Shown: in pieces, positions 9,671 through 21,743 of the stretch | Layout: every line of letters begins with the position of its first letter | Numbering within the stretch: position 1 is the stretch's first letter | Origin: Candidatus Altimarinota bacterium | GTDB lineage: Bacteria; Patescibacteriota; Gracilibacteria; BD1-5; UBA2023 | Assembly: GCA_028689205.1 (NCBI GenBank) | Contig: JAQTWP010000004.1 | Location: forward strand, 1-64,000 | Reading direction: 5' to 3' | DNA length: 64,000 nucleotides | Program-made: the position numbers and the translations under genes | Notes under the pieces: model-generated | Told to the model about the DNA's origin: nothing | The model's input: the letters and a program-made list of their open reading frames with translations, nothing else | The model's database searches: none

Positions 9671-11122
9671 ATGATAGGAAGAGTTACAATTGTTGGTAGA
9701 CCGAATGTAGGTAAATCAAGTCTATTTAATGCGATTGCATGCCACAAAATTGCGATAGTAAGTGATATAGAAAATACTACAAGAGATATTTTAGAATTCC
9801 AAGTAAATGATGAGGAGAATAGTCTTAGTTATATTGTTGCTGATTCTGGATGATTAACTCAAGGTACTAATGACCAAATTCTTGTTGATATAAGAAGAAG
9901 AGCAGAAGAATCAATTGAAAAATCAGATATTATAGTATTCGTTCTTGAGGTTGATAAAATATCAGACCTTGATTCAGAAATTACAAAAATCCTAAGAAAA
10001 TCATGAAAAAAGATTATAGTTGTAGGTAATAAAGCTGATAATCAAGCCAAAATCAATGATTGATACGGTTTATATAAACTAGGTTTTGAAGATGTGGTTT
10101 TTGCAAGTGTTTCTCATCGTAAGGGAATTATTGAATTAAAAGATTTAATTGCCCAAAATCTAAAGAAACAATGATTTGAAAATATTGAAGAAAATTATGA
10201 TGATTCTTTTATCAAACTAGCAATTATAGGTAGACCGAATGTTGGTAAATCTAGTATAATAAACGCTATTACATGAGAAGATCGTGTAATGGTAAGAGAT
10301 ATGCCAGGAACAACTAGAGATAGTGTAGATACTGTTTTTGAATTCCAAGACAGGAAATTTGTATTAATTGATACCGCATGAATTAGGCGTTCCGGTAAAA
10401 TAGGTAATCAAAATATTGAAGATTGGAGTGTAATAAGAAGTGAAAGAGCAATAGAAAGAGCAGATGTTGTAGCTATAGTTATTGATTGATTTGATTGAAT
10501 TACAGCTTGAGACCAACATATTGTAGCTAAGGCACTTGAAGAGAAAAAATGAATAGTTATAGTTATTAATAAATGGGATAAAGTTTTAACTAAACCAGGA
10601 ATTGATAAAGATAAAATAATGGACGAATACATGGGGTATATGAAAATGAAATTCGAATTCCTTCCTTTTGTAGCACCAATTTTCACTTCTGCAGTAACTG
10701 GTAAAAGATTAGATGAAATATTAGAATCAGCTGTAAAAATAAAAGATGAAAGACAAAAAAGGGTTAAAACCTGAGTTTTTAATAATTTCTTAGAACAAAT
10801 TATCTACAAACATCCACCAACTTGAAATAAGAAATCTCATAATCCAAAAATATATTATTGATCACAAGTTGATATTAATCCTCCAAAATTCCTTATATCA
10901 GTTAATAGACCAGAGATTTTCCATTTTTCATACAAAAGATATATTGAAAATAAAATCAGAGAATTTTTCGGTTTTCGGTGAACAACAATTGAAATAGAAA
11001 TGAAATGAAGACAAAGTTTATTCAAGAAATGAAGAGTTGCTAAAATTAAAACTCTTCCTGGAACTAAAGATTTGGAAGTTTTTGATAGTTTGAAAATGTT
11101 ACCAAAAAATAGTCCTAAATAG
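9671..11122 (+). CDS. der: Ribosome-assembly GTPase Der (EngA)
   Basis: 483 residues with two tandem GTPase domains and a C-terminal KH-like domain, the hallmark of Der, which acts in 50S maturation. Domain 1 has GRPNVGKSS at residues 9-17 and DSGGL; domain 2 has GRPNVGKSS near residue 187, DTAGIR and NKWDK. The C-terminal [12 protein letters not shown] fits the KH domain end. TATAAT at 9656-9661 lies only 9 bases before the ATG, so the transcript may be nearly leaderless. Length is close to the family norm. Confidence 0.95.
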
Positions 11123-11180
11123 TATCTTTACTTTTAAAAATTTTCTATAAAATAGTCTTAACTAAAATTAATTCAATTAT

Positions 11181-11942
11181 ATGTTAAATATAGCTTTAAA
11201 TACTTTTCGTGAATTAAAAAGAAACAAAATTCTTTACATGATTTTATTCTTCGGAATACTTTTAATTGTTTTTAGTATAGCTCTAGCCTCATTATCACTC
11301 GGGCAAACCGAAAAAATTATACTAGACTTCGGACTAGCTATGATTGAAGTTTTTGGACTTGTGTCTGTAATATTTATTGGAAGCCAATTGATTTTTAATG
11401 AAATTAATTGAAAAACCATTTATCTAATACTATCAAAACCTATATCAAGATTCGAATTTATCTTATGAAAATTCCTAGGTTTTGCCCTTATTCTTGCCTT
11501 TATTGTATTTTTTCAGACTGTCATTTTCTTGGCTATTGTTTTTTATACTAAGACAAGTTTTGATTTACTTATAATATTTTCAATTATTTTTATATATCTG
11601 AAATTGCTTATTCTATTTGCAATTATTTTATTTTTCTCAACTTTTGTTTCGTCAATATTAGCCATTGTTTTGACTATAATTGTCTACATTATTTCTCATG
11701 GAATAACATCAATAATTGATATGGCTGCCCGCTCTAATAATTATTTGATGCTTCAGTTAGGGAAGATTTTATATGTTACTTTTCCTAATTTTGAAGCTCT
11801 AAATATCAAAAATCTTATTCTTTCTCCAGTAAAAATTGAACCTACTTATCTAATTTTTAACTCAGCATATTGACTAGTTTATCTGGCTATAATTCTTGGT
11901 TTGACTATTGTAATTTTCAACAGAAAAACATTTGAAAATTAA
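11181..11942 (+). CDS. ABC-2-type transporter permease
   Basis: A 253-residue integral membrane protein with about six hydrophobic segments. It starts MLNIALNTFRELKRNKILYMILFFG and has LIFNEINGKTIYLILSKPISR, typical of ABC-2 permeases (NatB/YhaP-like). It has no ATPase of its own; the separate ATPase at 8733-9473 is the best partner. A few glycines are UGA (NEINGKT, FILGKFLGF). Confidence 0.8.
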
Positions 11943-11987
11943 AACCTCCAATAATATAATTTACAACTATTAACTTCGTCTAAATTA

Positions 11988-12638
11988 ATGGAAACTATTG
12001 AATTTTTTTATATTAAGTTTTTTTTTAGTCCGAGTGAAGCTCTTATTCCTAGATTAGAGACTGAAAATCTTGTAAGAGAAGCTATTAAAATAATTAAAGA
12101 TAGGCATATAGAGACTTTAATTGATGTTGGAACATGAACTTGAATAATCCCTATTTCTATAGAAAAAAATACCACTACACTTAAAAATATATATTGAATT
12201 GATTTAAGTGAAAGTGCATTGAAAATTGCTCAAATAAATAAAGATTCTAATACCTCAAAAATTGAACTTATAAAGTCTAACTTACTTGAAGAATTTTTGT
12301 CTTGAACTACTAAGCTTAATTGAAAAAATATCATTATAACAGCCAATTTGCCTTATATTAAGGATAATGATTGGGAAAATATGTGAGAGGATGTTAAAGA
12401 AGAGCCTATTATGGCACTTTTTTGATGACCTAATACAGGATTTGAGTTGTATGAAAAGTTTTTCAACCAAGTTATTGAATTAAAAAAAATGTATTCAAAT
12501 AAAGAATTCTCATTAATTTGTGAATTCTGATATGATCAATCAGATCTAGCTCATAGTTTTTTTGTTGACAAAGAAATTGAATTTAAGCTTTTTTCTGATT
12601 TGTCTTGAGTTATGAGGTTTATTTATGTACAATTATAA
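11988..12638 (+). CDS. prmC: Release-factor glutamine methyltransferase PrmC (short form)
   Basis: 216 residues. PrmC methylates the Gln of the GGQ motif in release factors. Visible are SPSEALIPRLETENLV, the SAM-binding LIDVGTGTGIIPIS and the active-site ANLPYI, which replaces the usual NPPY with NLPY. The usual N-terminal helical domain is missing: homologues are typically about 280 residues, and this one starts just before the catalytic domain. With UGA recoded to Gly, RF2 would be expected to be absent and RF1 the only client, which is an inference. Confidence 0.85.
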
Positions 12639-12642
12639 GATT

Positions 12643-12924
12643 ATGACATTCAAACTAGACATTAGTTGACATACTACCTCTCAAATGATGAGTGCTCTTG
12701 TTTATAAAAAAATTCATGACCTTTTATTAAATAAATCAAGATTTGAATTATTTGAATTCATTTGTTCTATCAAAATAATATCAGGGAAACTTATAATAAA
12801 AACTCAAAAACCAATAATAAATTCTGAATTAAAAATGTATGAGGAAGAAATTTTAAAAATTTTTGAAAATGTTTTAAAGAATTTTTCTTCACCCGTTCAA
12901 GACTTAAAAATAATTTTTAGATAA
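12643..12924 (+). CDS. Small protein, possibly DciA/DUF721-like
   Basis: 93 residues in a tight operon (4 bases after prmC, 1 base before the PLD protein). The segment GKLIIKTQKPIINSELKMY followed by EEILKIFENVLKN and VQDLKIIFR resembles the C-terminal part of the DUF721/DciA helicase-loader family. The match is weak and could be chance in an AT-rich small protein. One UGA glycine in DISGHTTS. Confidence 0.5.
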
Positions 12925-12925
12925 T

Positions 12926-13981
12926 ATGCTAAAATTAAAAAATTATTTAATTTTATTATTACTACTTACTTTTACTTTTTTAACTTGATGCACCAATGAA
13001 TATTGGGAATATCATGATAAAATAGTAGACCAAGCTGAGCAAGAAGTACGTGCTAATTCTACTAGCAAAAGCTTTAATCTTAATAATATTGAATATAGGG
13101 ATTTAGATATTCTAAGTTCGCCAGACAAGACAATAATAGACAAAATAATATGAAGAATCAATTGAGCTAAATCTAGAATTTATTTGGAAACCTATATTTT
13201 CACAGAAAAAAGAATTCTAAAAGCTATTCTGGATGCTAAACTAAGATGAATCGATATTAAGATAATTCTAGAAAAAAATGTTTTCTGAGCTGGTAATATT
13301 AATAAAAAAACTTTCGAAGCACTACAAAATGCTTGAGTAGAAGTAGTGTATGCTAATCCAACTAATTATAATTTCACGCATGCTAAATTTTTCTTAATTG
13401 ACTCTGAATATATTATTTCTACATGAAATATGAGTTATTCTACTTTTACTATTAATAAGGAATTCTTCGCTTTTTGAAAAAATATTAATGACTTAAATAT
13501 ATTGGAGGATATTTTTTTGAATGATTTTGTAGGTAAAAAATATATAATATGCAATCAAACTTTGACAATATCGCCAATTTGTCCTAGGAATCAAATAGAG
13601 CAAACTCTTAATTCTGCAAAAAATGAAATATTAATATATGAACAAAGTATAGATGATATTAATATACAAAATCTTTTGATAAAAAAAGCAAAATCATGAG
13701 TGAGTGTGAAAATTCTTATTTGAGATATGAACAAAATTAAAAATAACAAGGAAGTTATTAAACTTTTCTCTGCTAATTGAATTAATATAAAATCACCAAA
13801 AAAGCCATATATTCACGCAAAAGCATTTTTAGTTGATCAAAAAATAGTATATATATGAAGCATTAATTTCACATATAATTCAATACAAAATAATAGAGAA
13901 ATTGGCATTATTTTCATAAATGAGGCCATTTCTCTATATTTCAAAAATGAATTTGAGAGATTATTTGCAAATACGCAATAA
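12926..13981 (+). CDS. Phospholipase D-family lipoprotein
   Basis: 351 residues. The N-terminal signal ends in a lipobox (LTFTFLTGC, cleavage before Cys), so it is a surface lipoprotein. Two PLD halves are visible. The first has HAKFFLIDSEYIISTGNMS (HxK, D and a GN motif); the second has YIHAKAFLVDQKIVYIGSIN (HxK, D, GSxN). This double HKD arrangement resembles cardiolipin synthase and PLD-like nucleases; substrate is not determinable. The lipobox Gly is UGA. Confidence 0.85.
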
Positions 13982-13989
13982 TAAAGGAA

Positions 13990-14017
13990 TTGAGATTTAT
14001 TAATTTAAGTGTATACT
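13990..14017 (+). promoter_or_regulatory. Probable sigma70-type promoter
   Basis: TTGAGA (13990-13995), 16-bp spacer, TATACT (14012-14017), 30 bases before the GTG start at 14047. Confidence 0.45.
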
Positions 14018-14046
14018 TGTATAGAATTATTAATAATTGAATATTT

Positions 14047-16743
14047 GTGAAAAAAATTATATTTATTTTATTGGTTTTTTGTATTTCAATTATTTGAATT
14101 TATTGAACATTACAATTGCAAAAAGCCCAAGAAATCGCAAAAACTAAAAATGACTTAGAGGGATTTCTTAATTATGAAACATGAGTTTATTCATATAGTG
14201 ATACAAAAAAAGATTTCTTATCAAAAAATTCAAAATCTAATTTTAATTATTACTTATTAAGTTCTGTAGATTGAATTTATTTTCAATCACAAGATAAAAA
14301 TTCTATAAAAATTCAAAAAATATGAGACACAACAAATATTAATATTTGAGAGGGAGTATATATTTTTGTCTTAAATGATATTTTTGAAAAATATAAAATC
14401 AATTGAGAGGATTTCGCAGTGAGTCAGCTTTGAAAATGAATTTTCTATATAAGTAATATAGAAAATGATTACAAAATATATTCTTTTAATTCAATTCTTG
14501 ATGTTTCTCTTATTAAAAGAAAAAAAGAAATAACAAGTTTTGAATTATTTCCGTCATTACTTTTCAAATATAAACCAGAATACAATGATGCAATTGTTTG
14601 ATGAGATATAATCAGAGTTTCAACAATTAATTCTATTATTTTTTCGAATTCAAAAAACTCTTATTTTTTTAAAAATCTTGAAGTTAAAGACTCTAACTAT
14701 GATGTTTGAGGATTTATTACAAAATCACTTTCAGATATTTCTGATAGATATAAAGAGAATCAAAATATATATAAAGAAGTTCTTAGTTTGAATGTTGAAG
14801 AAATTTCAGGTCTTGATTATATTAATAAATACAGTTCTCTGCTAGATAATAATACAAAAAAAGATGTATATTTTAAAAATCAGATTTTAATATATTTTTT
14901 GAATATTTTAAAATCTGGCGATAATAATGTTAGTTTACAAGAGAATAAACAGAATCTTGCAAATGCAATGGATGAAATAAAAAATTATTCTGATGTAGCG
15001 TATAATGATTGAATAGATTTATTAAAAAACTATTATTATTTATCGTATTATTCAAATGGACTAAATAATAGCTCAACTTCATTATGAGTTATCAGTAAAA
15101 ATAGTATTAATAAAACTCTAAAAGATATTTTCAAAGATGAAATTGCCTGAAAAGAATATTTTTCTGAATTATCAGAAGCCTTCTTTGCTTATAATTTCAC
15201 ATGATTCACTAAGACTCAACTGGATGAATATATTAATAATTATTTAGTTGAATTAAAGAATAATAATGTTTTAAAAGAAAAAGATTATCTCAATTTTTCA
15301 TTCTTTCTAACAAAATATTCTTCAGATAATAGTAAAATTTCAAAGAATTCTCTAGGTATTGTTATTCAGCTTATTGATATATTTAATTCTTATTATTCTA
15401 CCTTAAAAAATATAACATTAGAGGATAAAAAAACAAAATCAACAGCATTATCTATTCAATTTTTAAATCTTACTAATATTGTTAATAATGTTATAATTAA
15501 TATTTCAAAAACCTATTTTGAAAATAAAGATTGAAATAATGTTTTACAAGAAAAATACACTAAAATTATTTGAGATCAAATTGATGCGAATATTTGAGAC
15601 AATATAACCGATACAATTGGTGTTTTGTATAGGAATTGAATAAGTGACTTAGCTAGCAAAAAAGATAGTTTTTATATTGAAAAATGAGAATCAAATCTAT
15701 CGGTTGAAGATTGATATTCTCAATTACAAAAAAAATATACTCAATTGGGTAATATTTATAGTAAAATATTAGTTAATTATAATACATATGTCTCAAAATT
15801 TAAATTAGATAAAACAGAAAGAGATATACAGTCAGAAAAATTAGTCAATACCTATATTCTAACTACAGATGATGCGAAAGAATATTTACAAAAATTCAAT
15901 TGAATAGATTTTTGAACTTTGAAAATACTAAATATCCCAACAATGAATTCTGATAAATATTATTTAATTGAGGTATATATTTATCAAAGAAAATTCAAGT
16001 TCAAACTTTTTCCAGAACCAAAATATAATCACAGTATTAGTAGTGTTGAATATGAGGACCAAGAAGGTAAAATAATTAAAGACAATGATAATGTCATACC
16101 ACTAGACCAAAAAGAAAAATATTTTCAAGATAAATTATCATCCGAAGAGGATCCGATAAAAAGAGAAAAATATGATTTTAAAAATTTCTTTTATAATACA
16201 TATTTGGTAATTGTAGACAATACAAATGATAATGTCTATGATAATTGACAAACTACTCAGCCAGAAAAAAATGAGTCTAGTACAATTAGTATATTCAAGC
16301 AAAACCAATTATTGGATTGAGACTTTACATATGTTAATAGTTTTATAAAAATCCCCTTTAATTCAATAAATGTAACTATTGAAAATTGAAAATATGTAAT
16401 ATTAATTAATAAGGTTAATAAGACTTTTAGTGCAGAAAGTAGTAGTTTTAATAGTGAATTAAGTATGTCATATATATTTAATGAGCATAGTTTTCAAAAT
16501 GTTAGCATAAAATTATTGCAAGATGATCCAACTAATTGATATGAAATAGATTGAAAAAGTATAAGCATTGCACCAGAAAAGATTTCACATAAGGAATTTA
16601 CCAAAAAACTAAAAAACCTTTGATATTATTTAAATGCAATTAGACAAAACTATAAACCTACTGACAATAATTTGAAAATAGATTTGAATTTATCCAAAGT
16701 TTTTATAGACTCTAGAGGCATTAATGTAGAAATAACTAATTAA
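14047..16743 (+). CDS. Large membrane-anchored protein of unknown function
   Basis: 898 residues, not recognised. A hydrophobic segment (FILLVFCISIIGIYG) directly follows the start, so it is anchored or exported; the rest is polar, Asn/Lys/Ser-rich and probably extracytoplasmic. GTG at 14047 was chosen because it opens the Lys-Lys-hydrophobic N-terminus and follows a promoter. Dozens of glycines are UGA. Two genes follow closely: a 43-aa membrane peptide and an O-antigen ligase-like protein. This suggests envelope or secretion work, but nothing more can be claimed. Confidence 0.75.
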
Positions 16744-16745
16744 AA

Positions 16746-16877
16746 ATGAAAACTGAAAAAAATAAAGTTGGTGGTAAAACCAAAAAAATTGTAGTATGGG
16801 TAGTTGTTATAACTATTATACTATCTTTTCTAGCTCCTGTTGTAGTGTTTTTTCTTGACTCTACATGAAATATTTAA
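16746..16877 (+). CDS. Small single-span membrane protein (43 aa)
   Basis: Starts 2 bases after the preceding stop. A Lys-rich N-terminus (KTEKNKVGGKTKK) is followed by one transmembrane helix (IVVWVVVITIILSFLAPVV). No family recognised. Conserved spacing suggests it is translated with its neighbours. Confidence 0.6.
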
Positions 16878-16896
16878 TCTTAATTTAAGATATAAA

Positions 16897-18186
16897 ATGA
16901 ATTTAGTTACAAATCTTAAAAGATATATTAGCTTTGAGAATGTTTTTGTACTTTTATTAATATTGCTTCCTTTCCATGTTATTATAAGTGTTTTTTTGCA
17001 ATATAAATTATGAATTCCATGAGCTTGATTGTACAAGGAACTTCTACTTTTTATATTATGAATTTTATTAATTTATAAATTCTACAGCTTAAATAAAAAA
17101 CCAAGCTTTGATAAACTTGATTATTTAATTTTTTGATACTTCATTTATCTAATTCTAATTTCAATAATCAAATTCTATTCAGTAAAAGCAATTGTTTATT
17201 GATGAAGATATGATTTTGAATTTTTATTGATTTTTTTAATTGTTAGACATTGAAGTTTTTTATTAAAAGAAAAACTTTCTCATTATATTAAAGTATTTTT
17301 AATAAGTGCTTGAATTGCTATTTTATCTTGAATTATAGTGCGTTTTATTATCTGAGAATGAGTGCTTGTCTATTTTGGATTCTCTTCGCATATAAGCTCT
17401 TGGAGTATTACAGAATGACCTCCAATATATCATGGAGTTGAATGAGCTAATGTTAGAAGATTTCAATGAATTTTTGATTGACCTAATCAGGCAGCTTTTC
17501 TGCTCATTGTTTTTTCTGGATTACTATTTCATTATATGAAAAACAAAAAAGATAAATTATTTTATCTTTATAGTATATTGTTCGTATGTTTTTGACTAGT
17601 ATTCTTCACTTATACCAGAAGTGCTCTTATTTGAATTATCTTGAGCTTAGGTTTCATATTTGTCCTTAATTTCAAATTGTTTTTAACAAAATATCGCAAA
17701 GAAAGTATAACTGCGCTTGTATTTATTGCAATTCTAGGTTCAGTTTTTTATATAAGATATTGAGGTAATATGTGAGAAATAGTATGAAGAGCAAGTTCAA
17801 CTAAATGACATTATGAAAGAATGATAATTTGATTTAATCAATTCCTTGGAGAGCCTCTATGAAGAGGTCTTTCATCAAGCTGACCTTGATATAGATTAAC
17901 TCGCGATACTGTTAATGTAGATGAAAAAAACTTCATTCCAGAAAGTTGGTACATCCAACAACTTGTAGAATGATGAATTATTGGATTCATTCTATTCGTA
18001 AGTATAATGTGAATTATAGCATTAACAATATATAATATTAGTATTCCAGTATTTTTTTCTTTTATAGCTGTACTTGTTATGAATTTACTACTTCATACAT
18101 TCGAGGCGTCATATATTTCAATGTTATTATTTATGATTCTTTGATTGTTTTTGAAGAAAAAATATACATATAACACAAAAAAATAA
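16897..18186 (+). CDS. O-antigen ligase/polymerase-like membrane protein
   Basis: 429 residues with about ten hydrophobic segments. The Wzy_C/WaaL-type core is visible: RRFQGIFDGPNQAAFLL, FFTYTRSALIG, a periplasmic loop with GRGLSSSGPGYRLTRD and FIPESWYIQQLVEGGIIGF. Such proteins join or polymerise lipid-linked glycans outside the membrane. Its stop overlaps the ATG of the next glycosyltransferase as TAATG, which supports a glycan pathway. Confidence 0.82.
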
Positions 18187-19298
18187 TGAAAGTAGCAATA
18201 GTGCATGAAATGCTTGTAAAGCTTGGTTGAGCTGAGAATGTCGTATTAGATATATTAGAAATGTTCCCGGAGGCTGATCTTTTCACTCTAATATATGATG
18301 AAGAAAAAGTTGGTAGAGTTTTTCCAATATCAAGAATAAAGCAAATTCCTTCTATAACACAAAGGATTTATAAATGGACACATAGACAGAGACTTTGTCT
18401 ACCATTTTTGTCTAGAGCTGTCGAAAGTCTTGATTTAAGTGAATATGATTTAGTTATAGCATCTTCAAGCTGATTCGCTCATGGTTGTATCACAAAACCA
18501 GAAACATTATTCATGGTATATTATCACTCTCCAGCTAGATATTTATGGGATTGGACTAATGAATACAAAAGAGATATTTGATTCGGATCTTGAATAAAAA
18601 AGGTATTACTTAATAAATTCATGCTAAAAGCAAGATTATGGGATTATCTAGCATGACAAAGACACGATGTTGCAATAGCAGCGTCCAAACAAGTTGTAAG
18701 TAGAATATCCAAATACTATAGAAGAGAATCAGAAGTAATATATCCTGCAGTTTGGGTTGAAGATTTTGAAATCTGAGAAAAAGTATTAAAAGACAGGGAA
18801 TATTATGTAATTACATCAGCACTTACAGAATTCAAAAAAGTAGAGTTATCAATAAAAGCTTTTAATACTCTTTGATATCAATTAAAAATTATCTGAGCAG
18901 GAAATCAACTTGATTATCTTAAAAGCATAGCAGAACCTAATATAGAATTTCTAGGACATAAAAATCATAATGAAATAAGGGATATTTATCTAGATGCTAG
19001 AGGTTTTATAATGAGTGGTAGGGATGACTTCGGAATTGCACCTATAGAAGCTATGGCAGCTTGAATTCCTGTTTTTGCACTTAGAGAAGGTTGACTTGTA
19101 GAAACAAATGTAGAATGATTAAGTTGAGAATTTTTTGATAAAGCTGACTGATCTGATTTTATAGGTAAATTCAACTTATTCCATAATAATATATCTGAAA
19201 ATAAATATGACAGAATAAAGATAAGAAATCATGCAATGAAGTTTAATAAAGCAAGATTCATTACTGAGCTAAAAGAAACAATTGAAAAATATATATAA
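18186..19298 (+). CDS. Glycosyltransferase, GT4-like
   Basis: 370 residues with a GT-B layout. The N-terminus is KVAIVHEMLVKLGGAENVV; in the acceptor domain are YYHSPARYLWDW and YDLVIASSS; the donor domain has YYVITSALTEFKKVELSI, the GDFGIAPIEAMAAGIPV-type motif (here DDFGIAPIEAMAAGIPVFA) and GGLVE. The EAMAAG segment binds the sugar nucleotide. Translationally coupled to the upstream ligase-like gene. A hairpin terminator follows the stop. Confidence 0.88.
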
Positions 19299-19354
19299 TC
19301 TTGAATAAAATTTTTTTAGAGCTAAATCTAAGCCAAAACTTTCTACAAAAGATA

Positions 19355-19382
19355 AAAGTCCCTCGGAATTCCGAGGGACTTT
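19355..19382. terminator. Hairpin between convergent genes
   Basis: A perfect 28-bp palindrome centred on GGAATTCC with AAAGTCCCTC/GAGGGACTTT arms, flanked by short A and T tracts. It lies between the glycosyltransferase and the minus-strand zinc-ribbon gene, so it can serve both. Confidence 0.7.
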
Positions 19383-19384
19383 GC

Positions 19385-19978
19385 TTATGAATTTTCTAAA
19401 TCTGCTAATATATCTTCTTTAATTTTCTTCTTCTTTTCTATTTTTTCTACTTGAATTTTTATTCATGCTTTTTTAGTTTTATCTTGTTCTTGATGATGTC
19501 CACAATATGGACAAATTTTCCAATCAGCTCTTAGTGGTTTATTGCATTTAGTGCAATCTTTAGTTAGTTTGAATTCACAATATGGACAGAATTTGAATTC
19601 ACTATTGACTTCTTTGGAACATTTTGGACAGCTGTATTTTTCTACTTCTTCTTCCTCTTCTTGTTCTAAAATGGCCTCCTCATTAAATTCATCTTCCTCA
19701 TAATATTTTTCAAATATAGTTGATCTTGGACGCATTAATAAATAAATTGGAAGTCAGAATATAGGAGTCAAAAAAATTACTATAAGTATAGAAAAACTCT
19801 GTAGGAATATATTAGTTGTCCTATTGGTAATATCTTTTACAATCCATATAACAAAAGCTCACCAAAGTATAAAAAAATAAATAACCACGAATTTAATTAC
19901 AGAATCTATAGTAATATTACTTGCGATAAAATTATATAAATTAATTAATGAGCTCATTAAATTATTCAATATATTCAT
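19385..19978 (-). CDS. Membrane protein with double zinc ribbon
   Basis: 197 residues. Two transmembrane segments (residues about 28-48 and 60-82) come first, then an acidic linker (EEDEFNEEAILEQEEEEEVE) and a double zinc ribbon with four CxxC pairs (CPKC, CPYC, CTKC, CPYC), then a Lys-rich tail. The DZR fold often binds RNA or protein partners. Position, 13 bases after trmD, suggests co-transcription. The specific function is unknown. Confidence 0.75.
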
Positions 19979-19991
19979 AATAAAAATTTAA

Positions 19992-20636
19992 TTAATAAAA
20001 TGATTCTTTCCATTTTTTTATGATTTTTGGGTCTCAACTTAGTAGTTCCTCTGGTACTTTTTTTCACATGAATTCCCTAGGTCTAGTGTATTGTGGATAT
20101 TCTTTTTTTCTATTAATACCTTTGCTAAATGATTCTTCTTCAAGTGACTCAGAACTTATAACTCAATTAATTAATCTTGTTATTCAATCAATTAGTACCA
20201 TTGCTGCTAATTCTCAACTTGTCAGAACATATTCTCAAATAGATACTTCTTTAACTTTATAGATGTCTATAATTCTTTCGTCTATTCACTCATAATGACC
20301 GCAAATCAATATACAGTCTTTTGCTCATTTTGCAAATTTTTCAAGATGTTGTTGTTTGAGTATTTTTCATCTTGGAGAAAGATAATATATATCTAGTTTT
20401 CAATACTTACTTTGTATATCTTCAATTGCTTTTGATAGTGGAAGTGGCGAAATAATTGCTCATGGTAATCATCAAAAAGGTTTATCATCAACTCTTCTTG
20501 TTCTGATTTCAGAGTAATCAGCCAAATCATAAAATAAAACCCCCATTTGCGAATTATCTTTAGCTCTTTTTAAAATGCTAGTATTAAGATAACTATCAAA
20601 TGAGGATGGGAATATTGTTATAATATGGAATTTCAT
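19992..20636 (-). CDS. trmD: tRNA (guanine-N1)-methyltransferase TrmD
   Basis: 214 residues. TrmD makes m1G37 in tRNAs that read CNN codons and prevents frameshifting. Visible motifs are FHIITIFPSSFDSY at the N-terminus, RRVDDKPFGGLPGAI, the trefoil-knot SAM site CGHYEGIDERI and SIGEYVLTSGELAAMVLID, and PQYTRP with FMGKKVPEELLSGD near the C-terminus. Most knot glycines are UGA. Start overlaps the upstream FKBP stop as TAATG. Confidence 0.96.
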
Positions 20637-21715
20637 TATTTAACTATTGCTTTAACTTCAACATCAAAAATAAGAGTTTTACCTGCTAATTCATGTGGAT
20701 TTGTAGTTTCAACTTCTGTATTCTCTCAGTCAATTTTTACAATTTTAATTTCTTGTCAATTAGGAAGACTTCCTACAAGTCATTCAATTATTTTTTTACC
20801 GAAAAATGGACTTTGTTTATTAAGGATATTAACTGTAATGTTTTCTGGAGTAATATTTTTGATAGTAATTGTATTTCATTGATATTCAGATGTAGCTCCA
20901 ACTACAATTTCTTTACCAAAGAAAGGATTTTCAGCATTTTTAATTTCTAGAGTTACTTCAGAATCAGTAATTGCAGTAACTTTTCAACTAATTCAACTTT
21001 CTTCTATTTCTTGTCATACTTTTATATCTTTTCATTTTTCACCAAGAGCTTCTAGAGGAACTGTTTTAGAAACAACATCCTTAAAACTATCAGCAGGAAC
21101 ATCTTGTTCTATATTATCTTCTAGATATTTCGATGGAATAGTTTGACTAATTGTAGCTTCTCAATAAGCATCAACAGGAGCAATGGTAAGAGTTTTTTTC
21201 TCTCATACCTTCATACCAACAACTCAAGCATCAAATCATTTTATCATTTGACCAGCTCATACTGTGAATTCTAGAGGTTCATATTTTCTTCCAGAATCAG
21301 GAGAATAATTTTTTACCTTTTTAGCGAATTCTTCAATTGAAGAATCAAATACAGTTCAATCTTCTAATTTTCATACATAATCAACTTTAATTTTATCTCA
21401 AGATTTTATTCAGTCACTAGAAACTGAAGTTGAAGTATTTTTTAAATTAGAAATTCAAGGAGCAGTTTGTTTTTGAGAAAAAAGCAAAATAGCTATTACA
21501 ATAGCAACTAATACAACTCAAAGTACAATTAGTATATTTTTTTGATTATTGTGTTCAGAATTTTGAGGAGTTGTAGTTTCTATAATTTGTTCAACTTGTT
21601 CAGTACTTTCTATAGGAGTTTCTATTTTTTTAGTATCTTTTACAGTTTTAGTAGTAGTAATTTTTTTAGCAGGAACAGCTTTTTTAGCAGGAACAGCTTT
21701 TTTCTTTGTAGGCAT
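20636..21715 (-). CDS. Membrane-anchored FKBP/SlyD-type peptidyl-prolyl isomerase
   Basis: 359 residues. A Lys/Thr/Glu-rich cytoplasmic head includes the tandem KKAVPAKKAVPAKK; one transmembrane helix lies at about residues 60-80. An exported FKBP-like domain follows, with VDYVGKLEDGTVFDSS, GAGQMIKGFDAGVVGMK and VDAYGE. A long insert-in-flap-like region holds two NPFFGK repeats, and the SlyD-like end is NPHELAGKTLIFDVEV. It likely folds surface proteins, many of which are encoded nearby. First gene of the FKBP-trmD-zinc-ribbon operon. Confidence 0.85.
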
Positions 21716-21743
21716 AGTATTTTATTTAAAATTTAAAACCCGT

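Noticed and set aside
16830-17036. Minus-strand frame opposite the O-antigen ligase start
   Set aside because: Shadow of the membrane protein frame; low-complexity and no supporting motif.
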